This document shows, piece by piece, positions 1 to 13,068 of a stretch of 64,000 bases of DNA. The notes under the pieces are model-generated. The model did not search any database. It saw nothing but the letters and a program-made list of their open reading frames with translations, and was not told where the DNA came from. The stretch comes from Amaranthus tricolor (lineage: Eukaryota > Streptophyta > Magnoliopsida > Caryophyllales > Amaranthaceae), in contig NC_080047.1 in the NCBI RefSeq assembly GCF_026212465.1, positions 40,525,422-40,589,421 of the forward strand, given 5' to 3'. Position numbers and translations under genes: made by a program. Each line of letters opens with the position of its first letter. Positions within the stretch are counted from its first letter, which is position 1.

Positions 1-6
1 TGTAAT

Positions 7-285
7 CATACTATTAACTAAAAGAACTAGAAAATTTCATGTAGCATCCTTACAATGATTTGCCACATGAAATAATGAAATTAATTAATTGCTATATTTA
101 TTAAACTAAATAAGGTAAAGTTGATTTTAACTAATCAAACTAAAATAAATCCATCTATCATACTATTAAATAAAAGAACTGAAAATTTAATGTGACATCC
201 TTTCAAAGATTTTCCATATGGAATAATCAAATTAATTAATTGCTATATTTATTAAACTAAATTGAGTAAATTAATAAATTGCATT
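7..285. repeat. Tandem direct duplication, about 152-bp period
   Basis: Two adjacent diverged copies both begin with CATACTATTAA (positions 7 and 159) and share a following block with AATTAATTGCTATATTTATT. The second copy fades out near 285. No coding content was seen. It sits at the window edge, so more copies may lie to the left. Confidence 0.75.
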
Positions 286-483
286 TGATCTTGACCAATA
301 TCTCTACCATTAAATTATAATTGACTAGTATTTATTTATAGTTAAATTGAATAAATTAGAAAATATATATACTACATCATATATTGTTTATGATTTCTAA
401 AACTACAAAGTTAATTTATTTATATAATTGTCAAAATTAAGTGTTTTTACTGCATAGTATCGCTAGCTTTATTTCTTTTAGCA

Positions 484-533
484 TATTTGCCGATGCTAAA
501 AAAAATCGTGCATTGCACGGATTTCTACACTAA
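484..533 (+). mobile_element. Helitron-like 3' terminus
   Basis: A compact hairpin, CGTGCA-T-TGCACG at 507-519, is followed 10 bases later by CTAA (530-533) and then T. That is the layout of a Helitron 3' end (stem-loop, about ten bases, CTRR, insertion before T). The matching 5' TC end was not identified, so only the terminus is called. Confidence 0.45.
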
Positions 534-1033
534 TATTATAATATTGTCACTATAATCTAAGAACTAACATCATAATCACTAAACTTGTGATTTTTGATGG
601 GAACTTAATACAAGTACACAATAATGGATCCTAAATATCAACTATGAAAATTCAAGATAAACCAACTGTGAGTTGATTTTATAAAAATAATGAATATCAT
701 TATCAAATACTAAATAAAAATTTAGAAACTATAGTACAAGTTTAATTTTATAATTGCACTAATATAGTAGCCATACACAACAATTTTAAAGAATAAATAT
801 TATAAAAAATTAAGAGAATGAATTAAAAAACTTGAATTTATTTATAATACTTAAACCAAAATCATAGTCATACATTAAATCTAATTGAAATTGTATATTA
901 AAGATAACTGTATTCAAATAAGAATGTGCATTTGAGAAAATTTGATTTTATTTAAATTATTGAAATTTGGAGCAATTACAAAACTAGGTGTAAATGTATA
1001 ATAATTGATACAAAGATTTAACAAAGAAAACTT

Positions 1034-1121
1034 AAGTGGCTTAGTGGTAGTGCTATTGATTTCATTACAACTTTTTGAACTTATGGGATTCAACCTCTTT
1101 AGTACCAATTTTTTTTTTTTA
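1034..1121 (+). mobile_element. SINE-like unit with tRNA-type promoter boxes
   Basis: An A-box-like TGGCTTAGTGGTAG lies at 1037-1050, a B-box-like GGGATTCAACC at 1085-1095, and a run of 12 T closes the unit. This spacing is typical of a tRNA-derived SINE head. It is short and no target-site duplication was established, so it may be a fragment. Confidence 0.4.
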
Positions 1122-1205
1122 ATAGGTTTGTATGTGAATTTTAACCTTTAAAAATAATGAGTATTGAATAGGTGGTTGGTAGAAATATTTTGACCTAATT
1201 ATATA

Positions 1206-1532
1206 CTTCCTCCGTTCCATTTTAGTCGCTATATTTGCATGGGCACGGGTATTAAGAAAAGTGATTGACCTACAGTGTAGCTGATTGTTTACTTTATAGA
1301 GTATAGTATTTTATTATTGTTAATTGAAAAAGAAAAAGGAAAAATAGGTTGTTAGGTTACTTTATAGAATATAATATAGTATTTTTTATTATAGAGTATG
1401 AGTATAGAGTAGGATTAAAATATGGTAGGTAGAACTTTAAATGATTGTTTTATTACTAAAAATGAAAATATAACAAGTAATATAAAATTGTCAAAAATAA
1501 AAAATATAGCAGATATTATGGAACTGAGGAAG
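1206..1532. mobile_element. Stowaway-type MITE
   Basis: The left end CTTCCTCCGTTCC matches the usual Stowaway terminal repeat. The right end read in reverse (CTTCCTCAGTTCC) is nearly the same. Both ends are flanked by TA (1204-1205 and 1533-1534), the target duplication of Tc1/mariner-driven MITEs. It has no coding capacity. Confidence 0.85.
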
Positions 1533-2239
1533 TATGTATTGGAATTTGGAGGGCTAGATAAAATACCGAAGTCTTAATTAATGATTGTGTGGAACACAAA
1601 TAGCGGGTTTAACTTCTGAATCCGACTGATCAAATGTTGTTAGTTGTTACATCTACTTGGCAAATGGCAATGCCGGAGCATCTTGGTCGTTGCTAAATGT
1701 AGGTCCCATCTTAATACAAATAAAGTACACTCCAACAAGAAGTTAAACCCTCTAAAAGTAAAATTTCAAAATCTATATTCTTCTACTCTCACTTCAATTA
1801 GCATTATTTATAATTTTAATTTTAATTTATCCTATTTTTTATATCATTTTTTTTGAATTGTGACTCACTATTTTTTATAATTTCATTTATATTAAATAAC
1901 TAATTCAAAAAAAATAACTATCTTTTAATTAAAAACAGACTATATAACAAGTTTTGTATGAGATTATTTCAAAAATGAGCTCATATAGTCAGCTTATTTT
2001 CTAATCAATTACTTTTAGATTGTAAGTAATCAATATAAAATTCCACTTTAAAATTAAGACTGTATATATATATTAAGACAACCCAATAAAAATTGTTCAA
2101 ACTGTATAACCGTCACATTCTAAAATTTGTTATTTATATTTTGAGTAAATCAAAAGGATAGAGTAGTATTCAAAAAAAAAAAATAAAAGCCGGTTCCCTC
2201 ATCTAGTATTCCCGAGTCTACGTCTTCCACCCTGTCATC

Positions 2240-2290
2240 GTCCGTACTCTTTCTTTCACTTTCTCTTTCTCTCTCCTCCCAATATCTGAT
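2240..2290 (+). promoter_or_regulatory. CT-rich tract upstream of WRC gene
   Basis: A pyrimidine-rich run of CTTTCTCTTT-type units lies 440-490 bases upstream of the WRC start codon. Such tracts are common around transcription starts and in 5' leaders of plant genes. Several ATGs occur between it and the chosen start, so an upstream-ORF-bearing leader or a leader intron is possible. This is inference from composition. Confidence 0.3.
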
Positions 2291-2725
2291 TCCGTCCACT
2301 CCACCGTTAACCGGTTAAACCTGTAAATCTCTTTCCAGCACACGTGCCATCCCCCCACTTTTTACCTTCTCGCACGTGCCTCTTCCCTCACCCATACACT
2401 ACCATTTCTTCCTTCTATCTCTATATGCCAAATGTGTGTGTGGTGCAACAAATAAAAGTTGGAGAGAGAAACCCACCTCAACAAACAAACACTATTTCTT
2501 ATACTCCATTCATAGCTCCCTTTTTTTTTTCATTATACAAATTCACAAATCATCATGACACTTAAAAATGATTTATTTAATTTAAATCCCACTTTTTCAT
2601 CTTAATTTCCAAACTTTAATTTACATTTTTTTTTAATATTTAGGATTTTTTTGAGATTATTACACTATAAATCTAATTAATTACAAATTTTTGTGCTTAA
2701 ATCTTGCACCCATTAAAAAAAAAGT

Positions 2726-5700
2726 ATGAGGATTAGGAAAAGAAAGGTTCCTTTACCTCTTTCACTTCTATCTCCAATACCCCTCACAGATCCTCACCTC
2801 TTTAGCCCGTCACCGGTCATGGTGGTGCAAACTGAAGCTCCAACTGCTTCTTCTAATACTGTTAATCATACTTCTTCTGTTAGTATTATCCATGATTCTC
2901 AGCCGTCTGATCATTTGACTAACTCATGGTCCTCCGATCTACGCCGTCTGATCGTTGCCAACACAGGTGCTACTCATGATGATGTTATGGTAAGTTGTTA
3001 AATTTATTTCCTGTAATATAATAAATTAATTAGGTTGTTTTTTTGTAGTAACTTTATTTTTTTTCTTTTTTTCATGCTTTGAAGAAATTGCACTACTATT
3101 CTCCTTTTACTTTACATTTGGTTTTTCATTGAATATATAATATAATAGATTTTTTTTGATATTTGTTCCTAATTTCTTGTTCTTCTTGGGGTTTCAAAAA
3201 ATTTGTAGGAAGTTAAAGGAGTACTAACTAACAATGATGATGCCAGGTAAGAATTTCCAATTCATCTTTTGTTCTATAATCATTAACTGATTTTTTCCAT
3301 TCAAATTGAAATTGCAGTATTTTCTCCGAAAAACTCTCACATATATTTGCTTAATATTCTAGTTATTAATGCCACATATAACTATAACATATTCTAATTC
3401 TGCAATCATCCGGTTATATTGGAAAAATAAGATATCTGATTCGATATCAAAAAATAAAAGAAAAATTAATTAGTTATCCCTCTTATTATCAGTTGGTTTT
3501 AGAATAAAATCCCAACTCACCTTTTATGGCTTATATAGACTTTGATTAAATCATGTACTAATATTAGCTTGTTAAAGCTTGAGAAAAAAGTTAATACATA
3601 AAATTCCATTGTTTTATCAAATTTACTTTTTATTGAAATCATTATTATTAATAAATAAAATGTAGTAAAATCAAAAAAAAAAATAGATATATATAAAAGT
3701 GGGGAAGGTGTTTTAATGAGAGGTTTTGGGCTAGAGCCACCATACCTTCCACATCTAATCTCATATAGTCATTTTCTATAATTTGGTTATCTACCCAAAA
3801 AATAAAAAAAATAAATAAAAAAAAGCGTGGTTTATTTTAGTACACCAATGTGGTGGATGTTAACATGGGGACGATGATGGTCCCCATCAAAATACATATA
3901 TTTCTCTCTCATTTCCCTACTTAATATTACAAATTATATAATTTGCACCCACCTTCATCTTCAATATATATGTCCATATAAGTATTATAAATTTTCTCAA
4001 TTTGTTCTTTTTGTGTTTCAATGTCTGGCTTTGAATTTATGGGATCTTCTGATTTTTAGCAACGTAAAGTTAACAACAACAAAGACTACTATTGGTGCAG
4101 CTCATCATGTATCTACCTCCAATTATGAAGGTATAACACAATTTTCATGCATCTTTGACAATACATTTTTTATTTTTTTTAATACGAGATAGACTAGACA
4201 ATTCTTATAATTTGCAACGAAAGAGGAAAAGTCCTTGACTATTCAACTTACATGCCTATGCATTCATCGTCTCTCACATAGAAAAGTTAAGTGTAACTAT
4301 TAAAAAGACTAAGGATATTATATACTTTATGTTAGAGTATATGATATATTCTAAGATCTTAATTAAAAACGTAAGTTGATGTTTAAATCCTATGATATCT
4401 ATTAGTTGATAATTAAAACCTTATGATATGTTATATGTTAGAGTATATAATATAATATATATTCTTAGGCCTCAGCTAAAAGGTTAAGCTGACGGTTTAG
4501 ACTCAATGCATGATATACATATTTTAAACACTATTTTTCGTGTCTTTAGTTGCACTCAAATCAACTTTTGTAGTACTATTTATTATTTTATGATCTTTTA
4601 CATGTTGCAATTATTATATATAAAAAACAAAAATAGTCACATGAGATTTTATTTTATTCATCTCGTTACATATTTTCATAACATTAAACTTTTATAATGC
4701 TTAATTGGGTATAACTCTTAACAAACACATTAGATTGCGTTATCTGCATAAAAAGGTGTTTGGGTGCAAATAAAAAACGGAGGAAGTATATTATTTTGAT
4801 CATGATGATTGATATATTGATGTTTTTGTTAATATTTGTTGGGTTAATTTAGAAGAAGGAAGATGGTGTGAAGGTGATAAAGCGATTCCTTTAAAGAAAC
4901 GAAGAGGAATGAGCTTCAATATTAATAACATTGTCGAAACCTCGACTGAAGAAGAAAAAGAAATAAAACCGAGCAAGAACAACAATAATAATAATGTAAG
5001 TGTAAAGAAGGGAAACAGCAAAAGAGGAAACACAATAATGGAAGGTTCTAGATGTAGTCGTGTTAATGGAAGAGGATGGAGATGTTGTCAACCAACACTT
5101 GTTGGTTATTCTCTTTGCGAGCATCACTTAGGAAAAGGAAGACTTCGAAGCATGACAACTAATGCAGGTTATTATTAATTCTCTCTTTCTAATAAGCTAT
5201 TAAGGGTGTTAGACAAAATAATTTATTTGACAATTTTAGCTTATTCCGATATTATTAGAGGATTGGGTGGTCAAACCAGTCAATGTTAATATTTGGTAAA
5301 TTAGCTGGTTGAAACAGCTAATTATTGTTATGAATAAGCTGTTTTAAACAAGTTGCTCCTAGTAGCGGGATTAAAATCAGCCGGTCAAACCAAATAATAG
5401 TAAAATCAGCTAGTCAAATCAGTCATTGTAATCAACTATTAACTACCAACTATTAACTACCAGCTATCAGTCGTTTAACACTCCCATAATTTCTGGGTCG
5501 TTCACATAAATTCTTCTTGTGTGTTGATTTTGATTTTCTATTATCTAAGCCGTAAATCTGAATTTATGCTTGATGTCCATTTTAATTCACTCTTGCCCTC
5601 TAAATGATATGTTTGGTCTTATTTGCTTTTGTAGAATAAGAACCTATGGTCCGACTTTCTATCTTCTTTATCAATTCATTATTACCCATTCTTAATATAT

Positions 5701-6521
5701 ATGCCTAAAATATTTCTAACGATAAATTATTTACTGTGACTTACTGACTTTGTACCTTTTGGTTTTTAATACTAAGTACACTTTATTGTTAATTTGTATT
5801 TTATTTTTAATTTATAAGTTAAAACATAGTCAAATGAGATCTTGTTAGATTCATCTTAAGAAAAAGCTTATTAATATTAACCTTTTTATAATTTGTCTCA
5901 ATAATTGTCTGGGCAAACATGCCCAAACCAAGTGGACAAATTCGCGGAAACAGAGGGAGTAATATGGAAACATCTTTCTAAATTTATAAAATTAAAATTA
6001 ATGTTTAGACCATTGTGTAAAAATAAGGTTGGGCGTGACGTGATGTAAAGGATTTCAAAACAAGTAAATAGATATTTTTCGCGTTGTACAAGTGTTAAAA
6101 AAATCGTCTTTTCGACTTTATTAAGGTATATCTTATGATTTAACTGATATTTAGGCGTTACGATAACTGTACCACTTTTGTTACCGCACCACCATCAATT
6201 CCCTTATCATGATGGTGGCCGTCTACACATTTTTAAAATACGTTCAATTTAGACAATATTTTATCCAATGCAGGTGTAAAGGCAAAATCTTCAACCACTA
6301 AGAAGAGGAGCAGAAATATCAACAATGAAGATCAAAAAGTGGAGCATGAGAATGATCATAATAAGAAGAATGAAAGAACAACGATGAAGCTTGGAATAGT
6401 TAAAGCTAGATCATTAAGCAGTTTATTGAGTCAGACAAACACCATTAATATTGCAGGAGATAATGATCATGCAAGTCCACATCAGCATCAGCAGACTGTC
6501 AGTAATTTAGATTATTACTGA
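2726..6521 (+). CDS. WRC-domain nuclear protein, 5 exons, 311 aa
   Basis: Joined exons 2726-2989, 3209-3246, 4060-4130, 4853-5167 and 6274-6521; every junction is GT-AG and phases close to a single TGA. The protein starts with a basic MRIRKR stretch (likely nuclear signal) and has an acidic and asparagine-rich middle. Exon 4 carries a full WRC domain: C192, C202, C213 and H216 give the CX9CX10CX2H zinc pattern, with GRGWRC at the centre. WRC domains occur in growth-regulating factors and related plant nuclear proteins and are thought to bind DNA. No QLQ domain was seen, so this is not a canonical GRF but a WRC-only member. Lys/Arg-rich stretches flank the domain, and the C-terminus is His/Asn/Gln rich. 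Intron 4 contains a MITE. The partner genes and function are unknown; the family call is firm, the exact orthologue is not. Confidence 0.86.
5204..5485. mobile_element. Foldback MITE in WRC gene intron 4
   Basis: The ends GGGTGTTAGAC (left) and GTTTAACACTCCC (right) form an imperfect inverted repeat. The body carries repeated CAGCTA/TAGCTG blocks. A related copy lies in reverse orientation at 48674-48830. It is non-coding; target duplications are not clear. Confidence 0.6.
5740..5962. mobile_element. Decayed Stowaway-like fragment
   Basis: The right end AACAGAGGGAGTA resembles a Stowaway terminus, and the body shares AAACATAGTCAAATGAGATC with the MITEs near 13.1 kb and 45.3 kb. The left terminus is degraded. 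It lies in intron 4 of the WRC gene. Confidence 0.5.
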
Positions 6522-7971
6522 TATGAAGTACTAAAATACTTGTAACTGATCGTGATATCAATTTCAAATATAATGAAATGACAAAAATATATACTAGCAA
6601 CTAATTGTGAAATACTGCAAATGAAGTATATATTAGTCGTCCGTACTACTCATTTTTTATTATTTTAAAATATGAAAGTGAAAGATGTAAAATGAGTGTG
6701 ACGGAACTGAATTTGATCATGAGGTTAGAATTACTATCTACTTGTATTTGAATAATATAATGAGTTTTTGACATAAACATGGAATACTACTTATTTAGTA
6801 TATACTAAAATACTATTTGTAGTTGCTTATCTGATCTTCTGTAATTATCAAGAATTGGTGCAATGTCAGTTGTGTTTTCAGTGCTTGATATGGTTTCATA
6901 TAACAAATATTCTACGTATTTATTTAGTTAGACTTAATTAAAATAACTATAAAATTTTGTTTTATCTCAATTGAAAAATAATTGATATATTAATTTTCTA
7001 AATAAAATTTAGGTTTAATTTTCAGATAATTTTTCTAAGTTTTTGACCTACACTATAATTTATGAAATTTTCTCTTAATTTACTTAGTTTTCATGCACCC
7101 ATTTGTTGAATCTTTTTAATAATTTAAAATTTTTTTTATTATCTTTATTTAAAATACTTTCAACCTATGTAACTCAGACTCTTTATTTTGCTTTACGTAT
7201 CCGTGTCCAATTCTTTTATAAACTAAATGTTCACCAAAACTACAAACAAAAATCTCGTTCATTGGTCAATAGTACTAATAAGTAGTAGTAGGTAGTTTTG
7301 TCAATAACATTAGAGTTGTCTCACGTCTATATCCATACATATTCGATAAGAAATCTGAAATGGGCCACAAAATGGGGGCTGTGCGTGTTCAAGATCATGT
7401 AGAACACGACTATAATCGGCTCCGCTTGTAACTAATTAATGGTGACAACTAATTAATGGTGACATATTCAGTAAAGAACTTTTGATTGGTGTGACATAAA
7501 AGCTATAGACTAAAAAGACTTTTGGTAAAATCAGAAGAACTTTAGCTGAGATTTATCTTCGTTATTCTGCCGCAGTTCTTTTAATTGCTCGTCCAATCTC
7601 CATTTTTCCACATTATTAGGAAGTTGATTCTACATATCCCATCTTTTGTTTGGGAGAATGAACAGAAAGACTTTTAAATCAACATTATCTTGATTTTTTA
7701 AGGGATGCAATGTGATTATTTAGAATTTTGAATGAGTATTGCATCTCTTCGAGGATTTGATAATAAAACAAAGGTGGTTGTAGATGCCTAATTTATATCC
7801 TTAACAATATGTACGTGGTTAAAGTTCAGTGATTAAAGTTATAGAAATAAAAGTTAAAAATTTATAATTTTAGTCTTCATATAAATAAGCACTTCCTTTG
7901 TCTCATTGAGATTATAATGTTTTTCTCTTAGAAACTCTCACATAAATTTATGTAATGTTGCAATCTCAATA

Positions 7972-7973
<2 letters not shown>

Positions 7974-8003
<30 letters not shown>
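7974..8003. repeat. (AT)n microsatellite
   Basis: About 15 uninterrupted AT dinucleotides in intergenic DNA. Confidence 0.95.
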
Positions 8004-8006
<3 letters not shown>

Positions 8007-9171
8007 CACATATTATATATATTTTATAAGTTAATAGACTCATTATCCTGAAATAGTATCCATTTAAAACAAATAACTACAATCATAACTTGTTTTTGTT
8101 ATTATATACTAATAATTTACTAGCGTAAAGGCCTTCATTAGACTATAAGAAAGCAACACAACATGACGATGACTATCACTCCATTGATTTGACTAAGCCC
8201 TCCAACGAAAATATGAAAAGAAAAAAGAAAAAGAAAGAAATTAATACTCCTTTTGTTTATATTAAATTTATCTTTATTGTTGTTCTTTGTTTTTCTTGGT
8301 TTTCAAAATATATGGTGAAGATTTAATGTTATAAATACACTTTGTTACAAACTGCGAAAAATATATAATAAAATTTAATATTTTAAAAAAAATCTAACAA
8401 AATCTTACATGTATATTATTTAACTTGTAAATATCGATAAACTAATGTGTATAAAATTTCTCTCTTATTGGATAAAATATTTACTTGTTTTTTACCTAAT
8501 TATTTTTCTTTTTTATTTTATATGTTTTTTTTTATTTTAGGATTAAGGGGCCAAGTTTGTATGCATGGTTAGATGCAAGATGCGGTTTTAGTTTCACCCG
8601 ATCCTTTTCGTGTAGGAATCTCTTATTATTCTGAGAATCATTCTCGAGTCGATGAACTTTTTGGCCGTTTACTTCTTTATAAATATGGATTACCGCCTTT
8701 CTTTCCCCACCAGCCCAAACCATAGTTTCCTATGAGTGGGAGACACCGGTATGATAATAATGATAATCATCATAATCATTATAGAATTTTTCAATTTGAG
8801 GATAAGACCTAGCGAAAAAAAGTACAAATTATTTTTTTACTATTATAGGATAAATTAAGAGAAGGAAAAAATTAGATAACATACCAACCTAAAATATTTC
8901 TTAAAAAGTAATAATTACTCTCCAATAAAAACAATACCCAATTCTCAAATACACATCATCATTACTTAGCATAACAATATTGAACAATTGGAGTATGTTA
9001 TACACTTATAGTTCACACTTTGCATATGGACATATGCACGTATACCGTATACGCATTATGCATATTCCATCGACGTGGTTGATGATTGCATGGTATACTA
9101 TTACCGTTTTGTTCGTACAAGGTTAGAATCTAGTTTTTAATTATACCTATAATTTATAGGTCATTCCTATT

Positions 9172-9173
<2 letters not shown>

Positions 9174-9208
<35 letters not shown>
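9174..9208. repeat. (TA)n microsatellite
   Basis: About 17 uninterrupted TA dinucleotides, just before a CTCCCTCC terminus-like sequence. Confidence 0.95.
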
Positions 9209-9210
<2 letters not shown>

Positions 9211-9218
9211 CTAAATTA

Positions 9219-10471
9219 TACTCCCTCCAATTCAAATTACTTGTCCCATTTTTTTATTAGGTAAATTCACTTTAGTTGTTCCATTTCCTTTTTTGACATA
9301 AATTTTTTACCAAACTATCCTCATTCCCCCATGCATTATTACCAAAATACCCCCACTTAACTTACTTATCTATACTAATTAACCCTCCCCAACATAATTA
9401 AGACATTAACTTTCCCTCCCTTTTCCATAAAACCCACCCCTTCCCTCACTCACTAATTTAACTTAACCCTAAAATTGATCTCCTGTGTTCATCTGCCTCT
9501 TTATCTTCATCTTTCTGTGTTCATTCTTCATTTTTGAAGATGAACATCATCATCTTCATCCTTCGTTCTCTTCGTCTTCATCCTTAGTTTTCCTCTCTCT
9601 CCTCTTCATCACTCTCCTCAGTGATTTAACCTATCCCTAATAAATCCTAAAAGTAGATTTGGGTTCACCTCTCTCTTTCCTCTATGATCTTTCTTCATAG
9701 ATCTGGTTTTTTGAGGAGTATGGATTCACCAAGTTCGTGTCTTTCATGGATTTCTTCCTCCGAGGAAATGACTTAGTGGGTCCTCCTAATCCTTGGTTTG
9801 ACTACTACCAATATGTCCTTCCATCTCCTATTAATTCTGTGGAAACGGATCCTAATTGGGGAAAGGAGTTGAACTCAAAGGATGAAGAAATAGAGGGTAT
9901 GTTTGATTTACAACTAGATCTACAAGATCTTTATATTGAGGATTTTTTCCCCTCTTCAGACGAAGAGTCACTTGATGATACTGATCTGAAGCCTAATTTT
10001 GATGATGTTCATGGTCCCTTCTCTCGTATGTGGATATACACAACCTTTTTGACTTATGATGATTTCGGTATTGTTTTGTTTGTTTTTTGTTTGATATGCA
10101 TGTTTGTGGTTTGTGATGATTTTGAGACCCTGTGTTTGTGTTTGCCCTATGATTTTTTTTGAGGGTATAAGTTTGATTTGTAGCTGCAAAAAACCCTAAA
10201 AACGTGTTGTGCCACCAATCTTGGCTTTTAAGGGAATAAGCCACCAAACATGATGTTTAGAAGGCTATTCTCTAACCAGATTCAGGAGGCAACATGTAGT
10301 GTTAGGGTTCTCTGTGATGAGAACAGTTGTTTCTTTTGCTTCTTCATTTGTTGCTGGACTTTGATGTTATTCTTGTGATGTATGTGCTGGTGCTGGTTCA
10401 TCATCTGTTGTTGTTGCTGCTGTTCCCCTTCCTGATTCATCATTTGTATGTGATGTTCCTTCTCCTACTTT
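9219..10471 (+). pseudogene. Broken acidic ORF, possibly a transposon remnant
   Basis: A CTCCCTCC terminus-like motif (about 9219-9226) is followed by an untranslated stretch, then an ATG at 9720 that opens a 18-codon frame (MDSPSSCLSW...). A one-step frame change continues into a 141-codon frame (9737-10162) rich in Asp/Glu with FFPSSDEESLDD. The ORF has no splice-supported continuation, and a TGTAACACCC inverted repeat begins at 10472. I do not recognise the protein. The mariner-like terminus and the frameshift suggest the 5' part of a dead transposase gene, but a host gene remnant is equally possible. Confidence 0.3.
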
Positions 10472-10546
10472 GTAACACCCTTGAATTTTCGACCCTTTAA
10501 ATGGAACCAAAACCGCAAGGGAACGGAGAAAATTAGGGTGTTACAT
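10472..10546. repeat. 75-bp inverted repeat with TGTAACACCC ends
   Basis: The left end TGTAACACCC and right end GGGTGTTACA are exact complements, and similarity extends inward (TTGAATTTTC against GAAAATTA). TGTAACACCC is a frequent start of plant Ty3/gypsy LTRs, so this may mark an LTR edge. No paired LTR was found. Confidence 0.6.
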
Positions 10547-13068
10547 GAAAAATAAAATATAGAAAATAAAATAAAGAAAAGGAAAAGAAAAAAAAGGGTA
10601 AAGTTTGATTGATTTAATTAAAGGGATTATAGAAAAACTTCTAAACAAAATCGTGCGGAAATTTCAGCAGCATCTGCCTTGAAATTGGACGCACCAAAAG
10701 AAATAAACAAGCAATAAAACATAATAAAGAAGAGGCATCAACAGCCTTGTAACAAAAAATCACGGCGGAATGATCATCGCCAAATTCTCTGTCGACATGC
10801 TAAGCATGGATCGTGGTTCCCATGTAAACACTTGGGTTTTCAAAAACACAACCAAACTTTACAAGCCATTCAAGCTAAAATAATGAAATATGAAAGGTCG
10901 TACGAAATAAACCTTTGCAGCGGAACGAATTACATCAAAAAGAGGGCATGTGCCTCAACCCAAAAACATAAACAATTTAAATGCAAAGAAACCACATGTA
11001 GCGTCAAAAACAGATATAAAAATTCCATGCTTCAAGGTTCTCACTCATTCCCCCCGTATGCAATGCAAGGAATCTCCAAAACATGCAAGATCTATCTATG
11101 ATACCCCTGCTGCTCTACGTAAGGTCATAGACCAACGTGTCATAGCAGGGCCATCAAAGACGAGCCATCAACAAAGAAAAAAACAGTACACGTCAGCAAC
11201 TAACAACATGTTATATATATAACCAACAATCAACTTCAACAAAACAAGGTGAAGGAGACATTCCAATGTGTAAGTATTAACTCCAACTACTTCTCATTTC
11301 TATGTGCTTCTAAATGCTTCACAATTATCTACCTCTTCTTTGGTTTCATATATTCTCTTATGTGACAAAAGGCCACCATATTGGGGTTTGCAAGACCCAT
11401 ATGGTAACACCTCAGCCAAGGATGGTGACGGCCATGCCAGCGCCCAATGACAAAGTATGATCATACCCCCGTACAACGACCATATACAGATGATTCATGC
11501 CTCCGGAAACTAAACCAACTGGGGTACTAATCCAGTGGAGTCACAATAAACAACCAAATTAATATCTCATCAATAAGGGACTCATTTCCATTCACAAAAC
11601 ATAATTCAAAGCTTATCAATAAGGAATCATTCCCATTCCATCTCATATAATCCAACATTCTACTCTCGCGAAATCAAAACCCATTTTTTATCATCTCTTC
11701 AAATCGATCCACACTTGAAACACTAACTTAATAATGTTAATAGCAAATCATAGTCAACATAACTCATATAATATTGTTTACGCAAAGAAAACATATTCAA
11801 GATGCATGTAAGAGTTAGCTACTGCGTGTACTTACCTGCAACTGCAAGATAACAAGTCACAATAATAACATCGAAATTACGCCCCTCTTATAAACCGGGC
11901 ACCTATATACGTTTAAAGTAAGACTAGTAAGTATACTTGACTTCCTTTAGAAGCTACTTGCTCTACTAAGTACCCAACCAAAATTGACACTTATTCGAAA
12001 GAAAGGAGGTGGGCTAAATAAACAAAATGGAAGGGTAGGACTATGAGCATTTTTATAGTATAATGTGTTTAATGCGAGTATTAAAATATTTTGTTGGCCG
12101 AGAAAAGTAGAAACTAGAAAAACTAGCATACGCTGGACCAAAGCTGGCGAGACAAAGACAACGAAAATAACACCACAAGTTCATAATATTACTCTTAACT
12201 TTATCTAAGCCTTTTTAGCAGAAAAATTATCGAAAATAATTTAATTTTTATTTGTTTATTATAAATAATTTCACTAATTGATTATCTTTTAATAATTTTA
12301 TCTTTAATATGTATTTGATTCCAGCATACACATCAGGAAGGGAAAGTGGGCTGTGGTATTCAGAGTGTTAGAGTATATAACATATTTTAGAACCTCAACT
12401 ATTAGTTTAAATTTTTAGCTGAGATGATTCCTTGACATGGTATCAGAAGTCAGTGTGACAAGAAGTTACATATTCAAATCTAAACCACCCCTCATTTAAA
12501 GTTGAATATTTGAATCACCCCTGTTTTTACATGTTTTAGTTATGATTTTCCGATCATATTAGGAATAGGTCACATGAAATTTAATGCTTTTATTGGGGTT
12601 GGCTTGTTGTAATCCAAATCCCAATTTGAGGCCATCTCAGAATATCATTGTGTGAACAACAATTTAGTAGGCTTAAAAGTCATATTATCCCACTAGCACC
12701 AGAGGTCAGCTCAGAATGTTTCATTTTCTATATGTTTGCAAGCTCCGTTTTCTACAATTTAAGAAGACTATCAAGGATAGGCCAACTATTACCTACACGA
12801 TCATCTCATAAGTGTTACTATATGGGAAAGACACTTGAAAAATGAATTTACAAGTTTACAATTACAACTTATAATAAACTATTATAATTATAATATAATC
12901 TAACATTTGAGGATTCGGTACAGAAAAGTCGTCATAAAATGATACTTAAATCAAGGCGTAATATTTTACTTTCCTATTAGAGTTTTTTCACACATATAGT
13001 GCTTGGCAATTATTTAGTAAATACGCTAATGAGATACAACAGTTTACATATATTATACATATATTATA
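10547..13068. other. Repeat-derived non-coding DNA
   Basis: Long stretch without a supportable gene. The composition of 10.55-11.9 kb (islands of moderate GC with short unrelated ORFs) looks like LTR or internal non-coding retrotransposon sequence, but no polyprotein motif was found. A SINE-like or LTR-like unit lies at 12365-12530 (GTTAGAGTATATAACATATT followed by TGGTATCAGAAG and a CATATTCAAATCT B-box-like end). Confidence 0.4.
12365..12530 (+). mobile_element. SINE-like dispersed repeat
   Basis: It begins GTTAGAGTATATAACATATT, contains TGGTATCAGAAGTCAG and a B-box-like TATTCAAATCT. The opening block recurs near 4330, 4438 and 45868, so it is a dispersed family. It is classed as SINE-like only by layout. 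Confidence 0.4.

Larger units (their letters stand above)
6522..9217. other. Intergenic, no gene recognised
   Basis: AT-rich DNA downstream of the WRC gene. It contains an (AT)n microsatellite at 7974-8003 and a second one at 9174-9208. A 63-codon minus-strand ORF near 8.5-8.7 kb has no recognisable motif and was not called. Nothing else could be supported. Confidence 0.6.

Noticed and set aside
8532..8723. 63-codon minus-strand ORF (MVWAGGERK...)
   Set aside because: No motif, no splice partner, in repeat-like DNA; could be a fragment of an unrecognised element, not enough for a gene call.
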